64,000 bases of DNA from Halolamina litorea (lineage in GTDB: Archaea; Halobacteriota; Halobacteria; Halobacteriales; Haloferacaceae): the NCBI RefSeq assembly GCF_026616205.1, contig NZ_JANHGR010000001.1, forward strand, positions 248,001 through 312,000, written 5' to 3'. Shown one piece after another: positions 53,692 through 60,948 of the stretch. How positions within the stretch are numbered: the first letter of the stretch is position 1; the number at the start of each line of letters is the position of its first letter. Below the pieces are notes generated by a model. That model was given only the letters and a program-made list of their open reading frames with translations. It did no database searches and was not told the DNA's origin. A program made the translations under genes and the position numbers.

Positions 53692-53784
53692 TCAGGAAGT
53701 GGGTCGGCCAAGATTTGAGCCACCCTCCTCCGCAGGGGTTACAGCGTGTCTGTGCTCCCGATCGTCGGTAGTGTCGTCACTCAT
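53692..53784 (-). CDS. possible 30-residue protein coupled to the integrase gene
   Basis: ATG at 53784 lies inside the last codons of the integrase (8-base overlap ATGAGTGA) and gives MSDDTTDDREHRHAVTP, then AEEGGSNLGRPTS. It is acidic and hydrophilic, unlike an artefact. The junction with the chromosome may fall within it, so its C-terminus may be host-derived. Some haloviral integrases need small proteins encoded beside them; whether this is one is unknown. Confidence 0.35.
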   Translation of the reverse strand: MSDDTTDDREHRHAVTPAEEGGSNLGRPTS

Positions 53785-54844
53785 CGATCTCACCCAAGTC
53801 TAGCTGCTCAACGTACTCTCGTCGACTCTCCATCCGGTCACGACGACGGCGCCAGCGCTCTTCCTCCGTCGCCCAGTCGTAATGCTCCTCGATCACCGAC
53901 ACCGAGGCGTTGACGCGTTCGGCGACAACCTCCGGCGGGAGACCGAGGTTCAGTTGCCACGTGATGCTCCCCGTCCGGATCTTGTGTGGCGACCGCGACG
54001 ACGGACACTTACTGGCCGCTACGTACTCCCGCCACTCACAGGTCCCTCGGCTCTTCCCGTGCGGACACGCAGAGTGCAAGCACGGCTGTGTCGCCATGTA
54101 CGACCACGTCCGAATGGTGTTGTTCGTCGGCCGCCCCTTCGTGCTCGGGAGCAAGGGCTGACGGCCGTACTCGTCCGACACGTCATACCGCTCCTTCCGG
54201 ACATACTCGGCGAGCACGTCCACCACCGTCGACGGGAGGCCGACCGGGCGCTCCCCCCGAATCTTGTTCTTCAGCGGCGTCCCCGTCTCCGGGCGGTGTC
54301 GAAACTCGACGTACGCCTCGTCGACGTGGAAGTCCCGAACGTCAAGCGACCGGAGTCCGCCCTGTCGGGCGCCGGTGTACCACGCCAGCTCAAGGAACGC
54401 GTGGGCTCGAGTCGCCCGGACCGCTTCGTCTTCACGGTAGCGTTCGAGGAGAGCGAAGCCGTCTTCGGGCCGAAGCGACGTGCTGTCCGACCGATCCTCT
54501 GGGTCGAGGTCCGGGATGCGGACCGAGTCCGAAAGGTCGTCCTCAACGGCGCCGAGTTGCTCTTCCAGATAGCGAAGGAACGACCGCAGCGTCCACATCT
54601 CGCTTTCCAGCGTCGCCGGCGCGACGCGGCCGCTACGGAGGTCGAAGTACTCGTCCACGTCGTAGGGGCGCAGGTCGCCGACAGTGCCGATGCCGACGCC
54701 TTCACACCACTCTGTGAACAGCTTGAGCTGGTACTTCCACGACTTCACGCTAGAGTCGGTGGCGTCGGCGCGTCGACGGCGCAGGTAGCGCTCGACGGCC
54801 TTCCGGACGCTCATCTCCGACGGGTCCGGCCGATCCCGACTCAC
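53777..54844 (-). CDS. tyrosine recombinase (integrase) with cysteine-rich insertion
   Basis: A 355-residue site-specific recombinase. N-terminal SAM-like DNA-binding domain (residues 10-100), then the catalytic domain with R160 in GARQGGLRSLDVRDF, H287-K-I-R290 and Y322 in VIEEHYDWA. A cluster of four cysteines (255, 260, 269, 280) between the catalytic Arg and His looks like a zinc-binding insertion; similar ones occur in haloviral integrases. The GTG at 54844 overlaps the previous stop (GTGA). It is the last gene of the leftward operon and lies next to the chromosome junction. Confidence 0.93.
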   Translation of the reverse strand: MSRDRPDPSEMSVRKAVERYLRRRRADATDSSVKSWKYQLKLFTEWCEGVGIGTVGDLRPYDVDEYFDLRSGRVAPATLESEMWTLRSFLRYLEEQLGAVEDDLSDSVRIPDLDPEDRSDSTSLRPEDGFALLERYREDEAVRATRAHAFLELAWYTGARQGGLRSLDVRDFHVDEAYVEFRHRPETGTPLKNKIRGERPVGLPSTVVDVLAEYVRKERYDVSDEYGRQPLLPSTKGRPTNNTIRTWSYMATQPCLHSACPHGKSRGTCEWREYVAASKCPSSRSPHKIRTGSITWQLNLGLPPEVVAERVNASVSVIEEHYDWATEEERWRRRRDRMESRREYVEQLDLGEIDE

Positions 54845-55233
54845 CGGCGACCCTCCGGCGCCGTGTCGCGGCGGTTGTGCGCGGCGATATTCTCGACCTT
54901 CCGCTCCAGTTCGGTGACGCGTCCCTCGAGATCGTCGGTGCCCCCGTCGGCCGTCAGCGGCGCCCGATCCTCGACGGACTCCATCGCCTCGGCCAGTTGG
55001 TCCGTGAGCGGGTAGCGCTGGACGCCCAGAACTCGGTGGTACGGAACGTCGACGACCTCGGCGACCGTCTCGCAGTCGGTCGTCTCGTAGTTCACGATGC
55101 GGAGCATCCGCTCGCGTTCCTCGACGTTGTCACCGGCCCACTTCTCGCCGTCGACGGTCCGGACGATCGCGGGGTTGATGATGAACGGGTTGGCGCCGTT
55201 CTCCGCCGACGCGGGCTTGGCGTCGTTACTCAT
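54841..55233 (-). CDS. accessory protein with C-terminal coiled coil
   Basis: A 130-residue protein. It has NPFIINPAIVRTVDGEKWAGDNVEERERMLRIVNYETTDC in the middle and DDLEGRVTELERKVENIAAHNRRD as a coiled coil at the end. The first helix-turn-helix-like segment (ETVAEVVDVPYHRVLGVQRY) may bind DNA. Not recognised. ATG at 55233, overlapping the PadR-like stop by 8 bases; coupled to the integrase. Confidence 0.7.
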   Translation of the reverse strand: MSNDAKPASAENGANPFIINPAIVRTVDGEKWAGDNVEERERMLRIVNYETTDCETVAEVVDVPYHRVLGVQRYPLTDQLAEAMESVEDRAPLTADGGTDDLEGRVTELERKVENIAAHNRRDTAPEGRR

Positions 55234-55519
55234 CGTCGACGCCCCCGATCCACGCCTGTCGCGCCGAGAGGGCACGGCGGCCCGCCTCGGTCAGGCTGTA
55301 GGCGTTCGTCCGGCCGTCGGCCTGCTCCTTGGCGACCAGCCCGGCCTCGACGAGGTCGTCGAGGTTCGGATAGAGTTGGGCGTGGTTGACGTGGTCGCCG
55401 TAGTAGTCCTGCAGTCGGCGCTTGATCGCGACGCCCTTCTGGTCGGACTCCTCAGCGAGGATCCAGAGCGTGTCGCGCTGGAACGCTGAGAGGTCCGAGA
55501 GGCCGGTCACGTCACTCAT
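55226..55519 (-). CDS. PadR-like winged-helix regulator
   Basis: A 97-residue transcription factor: LSAFQRDTLWILAEE...GVAIKRRLQDYYGDHVNHAQLYPNLDDLVEAGLV...NAYSLTEAGRRAL is the PadR winged helix. Typical regulator of haloarchaeal proviruses. Overlaps the adjacent genes on both sides (ATGA with the upstream microprotein). Confidence 0.88.
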   Translation of the reverse strand: MSDVTGLSDLSAFQRDTLWILAEESDQKGVAIKRRLQDYYGDHVNHAQLYPNLDDLVEAGLVAKEQADGRTNAYSLTEAGRRALSARQAWIGGVDDE

Positions 55520-55668
55520 CGGCGACCCTCGTAGTCGGAGTTCTCGCCTAACGCCTGCCGGCAGCTCGGGCAGAGGTCGATGCCGCCGTTACCGGACAGC
55601 GGGATGTGGCACTCCGGGCGCGAGAGCCGCGAGATGTCGTCGCCACAGCCGTCGCAGAGCATCACCAT
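55516..55668 (-). CDS. zinc-finger microprotein (50 aa)
   Basis: Reading from ATG 55668: MVMLCDGCGDDISRL, then SRPECHIPLSGNGGIDLCPSCRQAL. Two CxxC pairs separated by about 25 residues with an intervening C-x-H give a zinc-ribbon-like pattern. Start and stop overlap the neighbours by one to three bases (TGATG, ATGA). Function unknown. Confidence 0.65.
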   Translation of the reverse strand: MVMLCDGCGDDISRLSRPECHIPLSGNGGIDLCPSCRQALGENSDYEGRR

Positions 55669-55820
55669 CAGGCGTCACCCCCGTCACGGTGACGCTCACA
55701 GAAGGACGGTATTTCCTTGCCCTCCGGGCCGTGGCCGTGGGTCTCGTTGGTGCATCGAAAGCGGCTGCAAACCGGGTGGCTGTCGCCGATGTCGAGGTAG
55801 CAGTAGAAGCACTCCGTCAT
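55668..55820 (-). CDS. zinc-finger microprotein (50 aa)
   Basis: MTECFYCYLDIGDSHPVC then SRFRCTNETHGHGPEGKEIP and SFCERHRDGGDA. Cysteines CxxC...C...C...C with several His. ATG at 55820 is supported by overlap with the previous gene (ATGA) and its stop with the next start (TGATG). The longer frame upstream is arginine-rich noise. Confidence 0.65.
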   Translation of the reverse strand: MTECFYCYLDIGDSHPVCSRFRCTNETHGHGPEGKEIPSFCERHRDGGDA

Positions 55821-56086
55821 CGACGCCCTCCGTCGACGCGGTGCTTCTCCCGACAGTCGCTGCACAGGAGCGCGTTCCAGCCGCGAACGTTGAGGTTGAG
55901 TTCGTCGGCGGCGACGAGGCGTAGCTCCCAGCCGTTCAGCGTCGTGAAGCCGCAGTTGTCGCACGTCGACGCCACATCGACGTCCACGGGGCCGGGCTGA
56001 TCCGTGCCGGCCGTGTCGCTACTGTTTTCCGAAAACGGTCCCTCACTGCCTGTGCGGGGTGTCTGCCCCGCGAGTGTTCCGGGCAT
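55817..56086 (-). CDS. zinc-finger protein, first gene of the leftward operon
   Basis: An 89-residue protein. The first 40 residues are hydrophilic (PGTLAGQTPRTGSEGPFSENSS). The C-terminal half has CDNCGFTTLNGWELRLVAADE and LLCSDCREKHRVDGG, two CxxC pairs forming a likely zinc ribbon. ATG at 56086. The upstream region has a 9-bp hairpin (56110-56133), probably control sequence for the operon. Confidence 0.7.
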   Translation of the reverse strand: MPGTLAGQTPRTGSEGPFSENSSDTAGTDQPGPVDVDVASTCDNCGFTTLNGWELRLVAADELNLNVRGWNALLCSDCREKHRVDGGRR

Positions 56087-56109
56087 TGGACTGCTCCGGG
56101 AAACACCTC

Positions 56110-56133
56110 GGGGCCGTGTTGTAGCACGGCCCC
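56110..56133 (-). promoter_or_regulatory. inverted repeat upstream of the leftward operon
   Basis: GGGGCCGTG / CACGGCCCC, perfect 9-bp arms with a 6-base loop, 24-47 bases before the ATG at 56086, where an archaeal promoter/operator would sit. It may be an operator for one of the divergent repressors. Confidence 0.4.
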
Positions 56134-56271
56134 TCGATCACTAACCTACCAGAGTCATCTTCGACCTGCTCGGTGTCTCCTCACCGGCACAAATGACCCA
56201 CCACCACGTAAAGGTAACGCCAATGACTTAGAGGTTCGTTAGATGATTTGAGCCCTTCCCACTCCCGAATA

Positions 56272-56281
56272 GCAATATTGC
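56272..56281 (+). promoter_or_regulatory. GCAATATTGC palindrome, candidate operator
   Basis: A perfect 10-bp palindrome 38-47 bases before the first repressor ATG. Together with CATTA-N8-TAATG at about 56303-56321 over the start codon, it marks likely repressor-binding sites in the 232-base divergent control region. Confidence 0.4.
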
Positions 56282-56318
56282 CGGCTAATAGGTTCGGGGG
56301 TGCCATTACGCACTAATA

Positions 56319-56606
56319 ATGAGGAAGTCAGGCTCGTGGATGACCATCTGGGACGACCGGATACTGGAGTATATCGAGGAAGAGGGGTCTGCATCCCCGA
56401 AGCAGCTTGAGGAAAGTGGTTACTTCGACGTGACGAAAGGCCACCTCTCCCGCCGCCTACGGAAATTGGCCGACAAGGGGTTCCTGAAAGACCTCGGGAA
56501 CGGTGTCTACATCATGTCGAGTAGGGGCGAAGCGTACCTAAACGAAGAACTCGACGCCTCGGAGCTGGACGAGAACGGTAGCAACGACGAAGCGGCTGAA
56601 GCGTAG
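56319..56606 (+). CDS. phiH1-type winged-helix repressor
   Basis: A 95-residue HTH protein. MRKSGSWMTIWDDRILEYIEEEGSASPKQLEE... followed by GHLSRRLRKLADKGFLKDLGNGVYIMSSRGEAYL matches the phage phiH repressor-like family common in haloarchaeal proviruses. It is divergent from the integrase operon, so it probably represses that operon and itself. The acidic tail is short. Confidence 0.87.
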   Translation: MRKSGSWMTIWDDRILEYIEEEGSASPKQLEESGYFDVTKGHLSRRLRKLADKGFLKDLGNGVYIMSSRGEAYLNEELDASELDENGSNDEAAEA

Positions 56607-56616
56607 GGGGTCCCCA

Positions 56617-56931
56617 ATGCGAAAGTCAGGAAACTGGATGGAACTCATCGACGACCGGATTCTCGAAACGCTGAACAGCGAGTCGTGGTCGACGCCGCAC
56701 TTTCTCTCGTTCGACATCGACATCGCAGCCAGCGAGAATCGGATCTATGAACGCTGTGAGGTACTTCGCCGCGCCGGCTTCCTCGAACGGGAGTACGGCA
56801 ACAACTACGAGATCTCGACGTGGGGCGCGCTGTACCTCGACGGCGAAGTGAGCGGGAAGGATCGGCGCCCCCTGCCGGCGCCGAGGCCTCCAGAGGCTGT
56901 GAGGCCCGGGTGGTACGCTGGGTTTGGGTAG
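56617..56931 (+). CDS. second phiH1-type repressor paralogue
   Basis: A 104-residue paralogue starting MRKSGNWMELIDDRILETL, sharing the M-R-K-S-G-x-W-M-x3-DDRILE start with its neighbour 10 bases upstream, then ENRIYERCEVLRRAGFLEREYGNNYEISTWGALYL. The C-terminal 25 residues are Pro-rich and not conserved. Two different repressors in tandem suggest a lysogeny control circuit. Confidence 0.82.
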   Translation: MRKSGNWMELIDDRILETLNSESWSTPHFLSFDIDIAASENRIYERCEVLRRAGFLEREYGNNYEISTWGALYLDGEVSGKDRRPLPAPRPPEAVRPGWYAGFG

Positions 56932-57097
56932 GTCTGAAATTATATCTCAGGACCACTTCCGAGAATATGCGCTCATCGAGTCAGCATGGCCGATTTTACT
57001 ACTCATAATATATCTTCAAATAATGCAGGGTGCCCTATAGAAATGACTCATAGACGGCCAGAACCGCAGTTTGCACCAAGCCAACAGATAGTAGACA

Positions 57098-57106
57098 AAG
57101 TATTTC
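57098..57106 (+). promoter_or_regulatory. TATA-like element of the Panacea-like gene
   Basis: AAAGTATTTC about 25-33 bases before the ATG at 57131, in a stretch (about 56932-57130) that is clearly AT-richer than the flanks and has no gene. Confidence 0.4.
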
Positions 57107-57130
57107 ACCGTTGAGTAACAATACGCGGGT

Positions 57131-57556
57131 ATGTCTGAAAGAGAAGAATGGCTCCTTCCCATCATCGAACTTGAGGGTGGGAAGCTTGACGGGAGGACCC
57201 GTCTGCAAAAACTCTCTTTCCTGCTAGATAGATCCCTATTGGATAGGGATCTGAAATCGCCGTTCGAATTTAAGCAGTACAAGTACGGCCCTTTCGATGA
57301 AGATATCTACCACGTGATGGACAGCCTGCGGGAAGAGGGCTTGGTCAAAGAGGAGGTTGAACAAACCCCCTACGGAGATAGGCACGTCTACAAGCTCACT
57401 GAAAAAGGGGAAAAGAAAGCGTCTGAGAAGCTCAATACGCTCGGATTCTGGGAGAAAAGGACGCTTAACCGGCTTGTTTCCAGATGGGGAGACACTCCCA
57501 CGCAATCTATCGTGGGATACGTATACGACGAATACCCAGAATACACTCCGAACTAG
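57131..57556 (+). CDS. winged-helix protein resembling SocA/Panacea antitoxins
   Basis: A 141-residue protein. GGKLDGRTRLQKLSFLLDR is followed by FEFKQYKYGPFDEDIYHVMDSLREEGLV and a YKLTEKGEKKASEKL winged-helix end. The GRTRLQKL...YGPF pattern is the one seen in Panacea-type antitoxins and archaeal proteins of unknown role. Base composition is far more AT-rich than neighbouring core genes. The stop overlaps that of the convergent membrane protein by 4 bases, suggesting a linked pair. Function inferred, not shown. Confidence 0.65.
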   Translation: MSEREEWLLPIIELEGGKLDGRTRLQKLSFLLDRSLLDRDLKSPFEFKQYKYGPFDEDIYHVMDSLREEGLVKEEVEQTPYGDRHVYKLTEKGEKKASEKLNTLGFWEKRTLNRLVSRWGDTPTQSIVGYVYDEYPEYTPN

Positions 57557-58269
57557 ATCAAGTCTTTGAGATCCTCCGTTATCAGCTTATCAACGGGAGT
57601 TCTGCCGCTTACTTCGACTTCGCTGTTAAGCACAACCCAGAGGTAGAGCTCTAAGCCGATCCAAAGGAGGACGAGCGAAACGTATCCATAGACCATCATG
57701 CTGCTAAGTGTAACCGAGAATAGAGAAGCAAAGATCAGCCCAACCGAAGAAACTGTGAAGAGAATCAGAGCCACTCGAGCGGCAAAGAAGGAACGTTTGA
57801 CACTCCTATACCGGCTATAGACTTCGTGGACTTCCTCAAATATCTCCTGTGGATCTAGGCCTTCGTTTTCTACGAGATATTGTGCAGCAACAGGCTGACT
57901 GGAATCTGGGTTTATTCCTTGGTTCGTGAGATTTTCCACATTAGTTAGCCACTCCCCCGCAATCTCCAGCGGGTTTTGACCAGCCTGCTGAAATACACTG
58001 TTCCAATCAACAGTATCGCCATCTATCGACTGGAGTGGCCCGTCATCTGGCAATTCAGAGATGTCTTCTCTGGACACATCTATGTCAATGTCTGGAGACA
58101 TTTCATTATTAAACGGCTGAAATAGGTCACTCAGATATGTGGCAAGTTCGTATTCAATTCGCGTTTTTGCTTTGTCAACCTCCCCCCAGATATCGACAAA
58201 ATTTGCGAATCTGAGTGCACCATACAGTGAGATAATGAGAAAGACCGGTGCAGCTACTGCCTCAGGCAT
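57553..58269 (-). CDS. three-segment membrane protein, convergent partner of the Panacea-like gene
   Basis: A 238-residue protein not recognised. One N-terminal helix (VAAPVFLIISLYGALRFANF), then a hydrophilic middle of about 140 residues (NEMSPDIDIDVSREDISELPDDG; EEVHEVYSRYRSVKRSFF), then two helices (about 167-190 and 193-215) and a short tail VDKLITEDLKDLI. The layout resembles membrane effectors of toxin or abortive-infection systems. AT-rich like its partner. Alternatively a simple membrane protein of the element. Confidence 0.55.
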   Translation of the reverse strand: MPEAVAAPVFLIISLYGALRFANFVDIWGEVDKAKTRIEYELATYLSDLFQPFNNEMSPDIDIDVSREDISELPDDGPLQSIDGDTVDWNSVFQQAGQNPLEIAGEWLTNVENLTNQGINPDSSQPVAAQYLVENEGLDPQEIFEEVHEVYSRYRSVKRSFFAARVALILFTVSSVGLIFASLFSVTLSSMMVYGYVSLVLLWIGLELYLWVVLNSEVEVSGRTPVDKLITEDLKDLI

Positions 58270-58299
58270 TAGTATCCGTAATGATCAGTTCAAGCTAGG

Positions 58300-58407
58300 T
58301 TAATCATGCGGTTCAAGTACCTCTTCCAACATATCGGCCGGGGGAACGGAGGTAACTGCATCACCGTCAGCAAACCGCACCTTTAGGTGGGAAGACGGCC
58401 CCACCAC
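58300..58407 (-). pseudogene. possible gene remnant or 35-residue ORF upstream of the membrane protein
   Basis: A frame from GTG 58407: MVGPSSHLKVRFADGDAVT then SVPPADMLEEVLEPHD. It reads like a real protein end (not arginine-rich), stops 30 bases before the ATG of the 57553-58269 gene and overlaps the methyltransferase promoter. It may be the 3' remnant of a gene cut by insertion of the methyltransferase module, or a small cotranscribed protein. Confidence 0.3.
58380..58386 (+). promoter_or_regulatory. TATA-like element of the C5 methyltransferase gene
   Basis: CCTTTAG 26-32 bases before the ATG at 58412; leaderless spacing. Confidence 0.4.
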
Positions 58408-58411
58408 GACT

Positions 58412-59737
58412 ATGAGCGAGGACGCGCCGAAGGCGATCGACCTCTTCTGCGGCGCCGGAGGTCTCAGCCAAGGCCTCACCGACGCGGGCTTCGACGTTCT
58501 CTGGGGGATCGACAGCGAGGAGAACACGAAGCCGACCTACGACCACAACCACGACCACGAGATGGTCGTCGGCGACATCCGCGAGACCGAGCCGCCGGAC
58601 CTCGGACTCGAGGAAGGCGACCTCGACCTCGTCGCCGGTGGCCCGCCCTGCCCGACGTTCTCCCTCGTCGGCCGGAGCAAGATCAACTCCCTCGAAGGCC
58701 AGAGCACCACCACTGACGAGCGCCACCAGCTCTACGAGGACTTCCTCCGCTTCGTCGACCACTACCAGCCCAAGGCGTTCCTGATGGAGAACGTCAAGGG
58801 GATGCTTTCGGCCCAGAACGACGACGGCGAGGACGTAGTCGACGTGATCTCCGCCCAGATGGAGGAACTCGGCTACGAGGTGACCGTGAAGCTCCTCGAC
58901 TCCGCCGACTTCGGCGTCCCGCAGCACCGTGAGCGCCTCTTCTTCATCGGCAATCGCATCGGCGCCGAGAACCCCGACATGGATCAGTGGAAGACCCACC
59001 GGGAACCGAAGAACGAGGAGGAGAAGCAGATCAAGTTCAACGACGCCGGCGGCCCGGAGGAGGAAGACCAGGAGTCGCTTCAAGCCTTCTCCGATACGGA
59101 AGAGAAGGAGTTCCCGCACTTCGAGGAGTCCCCCGGGCAGCGCGAGCCGTGGAACACCGTCGCCGACGCGATCCTCGACCTCCCGCCGGTCTCGCCGAGC
59201 GGTGACACGCCGCCGACGCACGCCGAGGAGTACACGATGGGGCCCGTTTCGAAGTACCAGTACTGGATCCGCGGCCGACCCGGCCCCGACGACTGGGAGG
59301 GTCGCACGCTCTACAACCACGAGTGCCGCGGCCACAATATGCGGGATCTGACCCTCTACAAGCTGCTCGGTGAGGGGACCTCCTACATCATCGGCGACAT
59401 TCCGGAGGAGCACCAGCCCTATCGGTCGGACATCTTCCCGGACAAGCTGAAGAAGCAGAACCCGAAGGAGCCGTCAACGACCGTCGTCGCCCACCTCTAC
59501 AAGGACGGCCACATGTTCATCCACCCGACAGAGGCGCGCTCGATCACCGTCCGCGAGGCAGCTCGTCTCCAGTCGTTCCCCGACGACTTCGAGTTCCCCG
59601 TCGCGAGGACGCACGCGTTCAAGCAGGTCGGGAACGCCGTGCCGGCGCTGCTGGCGCAAGCCCTCGGTACCGCCGTTCGGAAGAAGGTCCTCGGCGTCGA
59701 AGAAGAGGAATCGGCGACCCTCGAAGCAGACGACTAG
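58412..59737 (+). CDS. DNA (cytosine-5) methyltransferase
   Basis: A 441-residue C5 methylase. Motif I DLFCGAGGLSQG (10-21), motif IV GGPPCPTFS with catalytic Cys80, motif VI MENVKG, motif VIII FGVPQHRERLFFIGNR, then a target-recognition region (about 190-360), and motif X HAFKQVGNAVPALL near the C-terminus. The specificity is unknown. It is convergent with a putative restriction endonuclease, their stops overlapping by 4 bases, so the pair is a likely type II restriction-modification system of the element. Confidence 0.95.
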   Translation: MSEDAPKAIDLFCGAGGLSQGLTDAGFDVLWGIDSEENTKPTYDHNHDHEMVVGDIRETEPPDLGLEEGDLDLVAGGPPCPTFSLVGRSKINSLEGQSTTTDERHQLYEDFLRFVDHYQPKAFLMENVKGMLSAQNDDGEDVVDVISAQMEELGYEVTVKLLDSADFGVPQHRERLFFIGNRIGAENPDMDQWKTHREPKNEEEKQIKFNDAGGPEEEDQESLQAFSDTEEKEFPHFEESPGQREPWNTVADAILDLPPVSPSGDTPPTHAEEYTMGPVSKYQYWIRGRPGPDDWEGRTLYNHECRGHNMRDLTLYKLLGEGTSYIIGDIPEEHQPYRSDIFPDKLKKQNPKEPSTTVVAHLYKDGHMFIHPTEARSITVREAARLQSFPDDFEFPVARTHAFKQVGNAVPALLAQALGTAVRKKVLGVEEEESATLEADD

Positions 59738-60819
59738 TTCACTTCGGTATTCAGTTCGATATCGGCGAAGTCGGCGAGGTCGCTCAAGAATTCGTCGCCA
59801 GGGCGGAGCGCCTTGATCTCCGAATCGTCCCCGTATTCCTCCCATGCGTAGGTATCTCGGGAGATGTACACCCGTCCTCCGTCTTCCTGAATGTCGAGGA
59901 CCTTCTCGCGCGAGATGTCGTCCGTGGCCAGCGGGACGAACCAGACCTCGTCAATATCGATCTCCGCTTCCCGGGTCAGGCTCTGACGGAACCGCTCCCG
60001 GAGTGTTCGCTTGCAGGAGAAACCGATCGTTGCCTCGTCGGTGATGAGCATGTTGTCGATCTCGAAGTCCCCGAAGTGGCGGGCCTTGCCAGTAACGGGA
60101 ACGTCGAAGGCATCGAAGACAAGGTTCAGGGCGGTTTCGAGTACGCCACCGGCGTCGCTCTTGCGCTTGTTCCCGGCACGGCGCTCGTACTCCTGTGTGA
60201 CCGCAGCCACTAGACGAGCGTGTTCGCTCTCGTCGGAAATATCCGACCTGTCCATGAGCTCGCGGACGTACGGGATCAGCGCTCGATTCTGTCCACCCGC
60301 CTGTAGGACGGTTCCCTCGTCGTCAACGTTCTTCAGCGCGTGATAAGCGTGCCCGGGGAGATACTGTTCGTGATCGTCGTCCAGCAGGGTATCCTCAACG
60401 ATCGTCTCCATCGCGTCCTCGTCGAACTCGGGGGCAGCGTCCAGTCGCTGTGTAGTCGTCACTACCGCCTCACACGCCAGCCGAAGGTCGCGAAGGTCCT
60501 GCGTGGAGTCTACCCGATGCTCGATCTGATTCACTAGGTCTTCCGTCTTCGAGTACCGTCTTGTGCGGTTCCCCTGGTAGAACTCGTTCACGGTACCGAG
60601 GATCACGTCGGGTATCGCTTCTCTCGCCTCGTCAAGGGAGTCACCGCGGTCCAGCGCTGCGTCGAGTCTTCGGCCGAGCTTTCGCGTTGCCTCGGGTTCC
60701 TTCTTTGCGAAGCCTCCGAGGTCAGCGGCGCCTAAGAAGCGGAGGAACCAGTAGATATTGTTCTGCTCCTCCGGAACATCCAGTTCGTCCTCGCCGGCCA
60801 GCTTTGTCTGCTCAGACAT
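59734..60819 (-). CDS. putative type II restriction endonuclease
   Basis: A 361-residue protein. The first 200 residues are helical and acidic. The nuclease-like core has E228 in GGVLETALNLVFDAF, D255 in DFEIDNMLI and S268-C-K270 in FSCKRTLRERFRQSL, spaced as PD-(D/E)xK active sites. The CKRTLRERFRQ segment resembles the CK(x)RxRQ pattern of EcoRII/SsoII-type enzymes, which would fit CCNGG-type targets, but this is only a resemblance. Pairing with the adjacent C5 methyltransferase is the main support. Confidence 0.75.
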   Translation of the reverse strand: MSEQTKLAGEDELDVPEEQNNIYWFLRFLGAADLGGFAKKEPEATRKLGRRLDAALDRGDSLDEAREAIPDVILGTVNEFYQGNRTRRYSKTEDLVNQIEHRVDSTQDLRDLRLACEAVVTTTQRLDAAPEFDEDAMETIVEDTLLDDDHEQYLPGHAYHALKNVDDEGTVLQAGGQNRALIPYVRELMDRSDISDESEHARLVAAVTQEYERRAGNKRKSDAGGVLETALNLVFDAFDVPVTGKARHFGDFEIDNMLITDEATIGFSCKRTLRERFRQSLTREAEIDIDEVWFVPLATDDISREKVLDIQEDGGRVYISRDTYAWEEYGDDSEIKALRPGDEFLSDLADFADIELNTEVN

Positions 60820-60948
60820 ATAGCTGAGAAGTATAGTCTACACATAGAATTTAGCTTACGGTATAAGAAACGACTGAGAGAGAGAACCCGTGGCTATCGA
60901 GATGGTCGTAGTCTTCAGCTTCCCGGTCACTAAGCTACGATGTAAACC

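Noticed and set aside
53695-53745. tRNA fragment as attachment site
   Set aside because: CTCAAATC on the minus strand hints at a T-loop, but the flanking bases cannot form the T stem and no acceptor stem is present.
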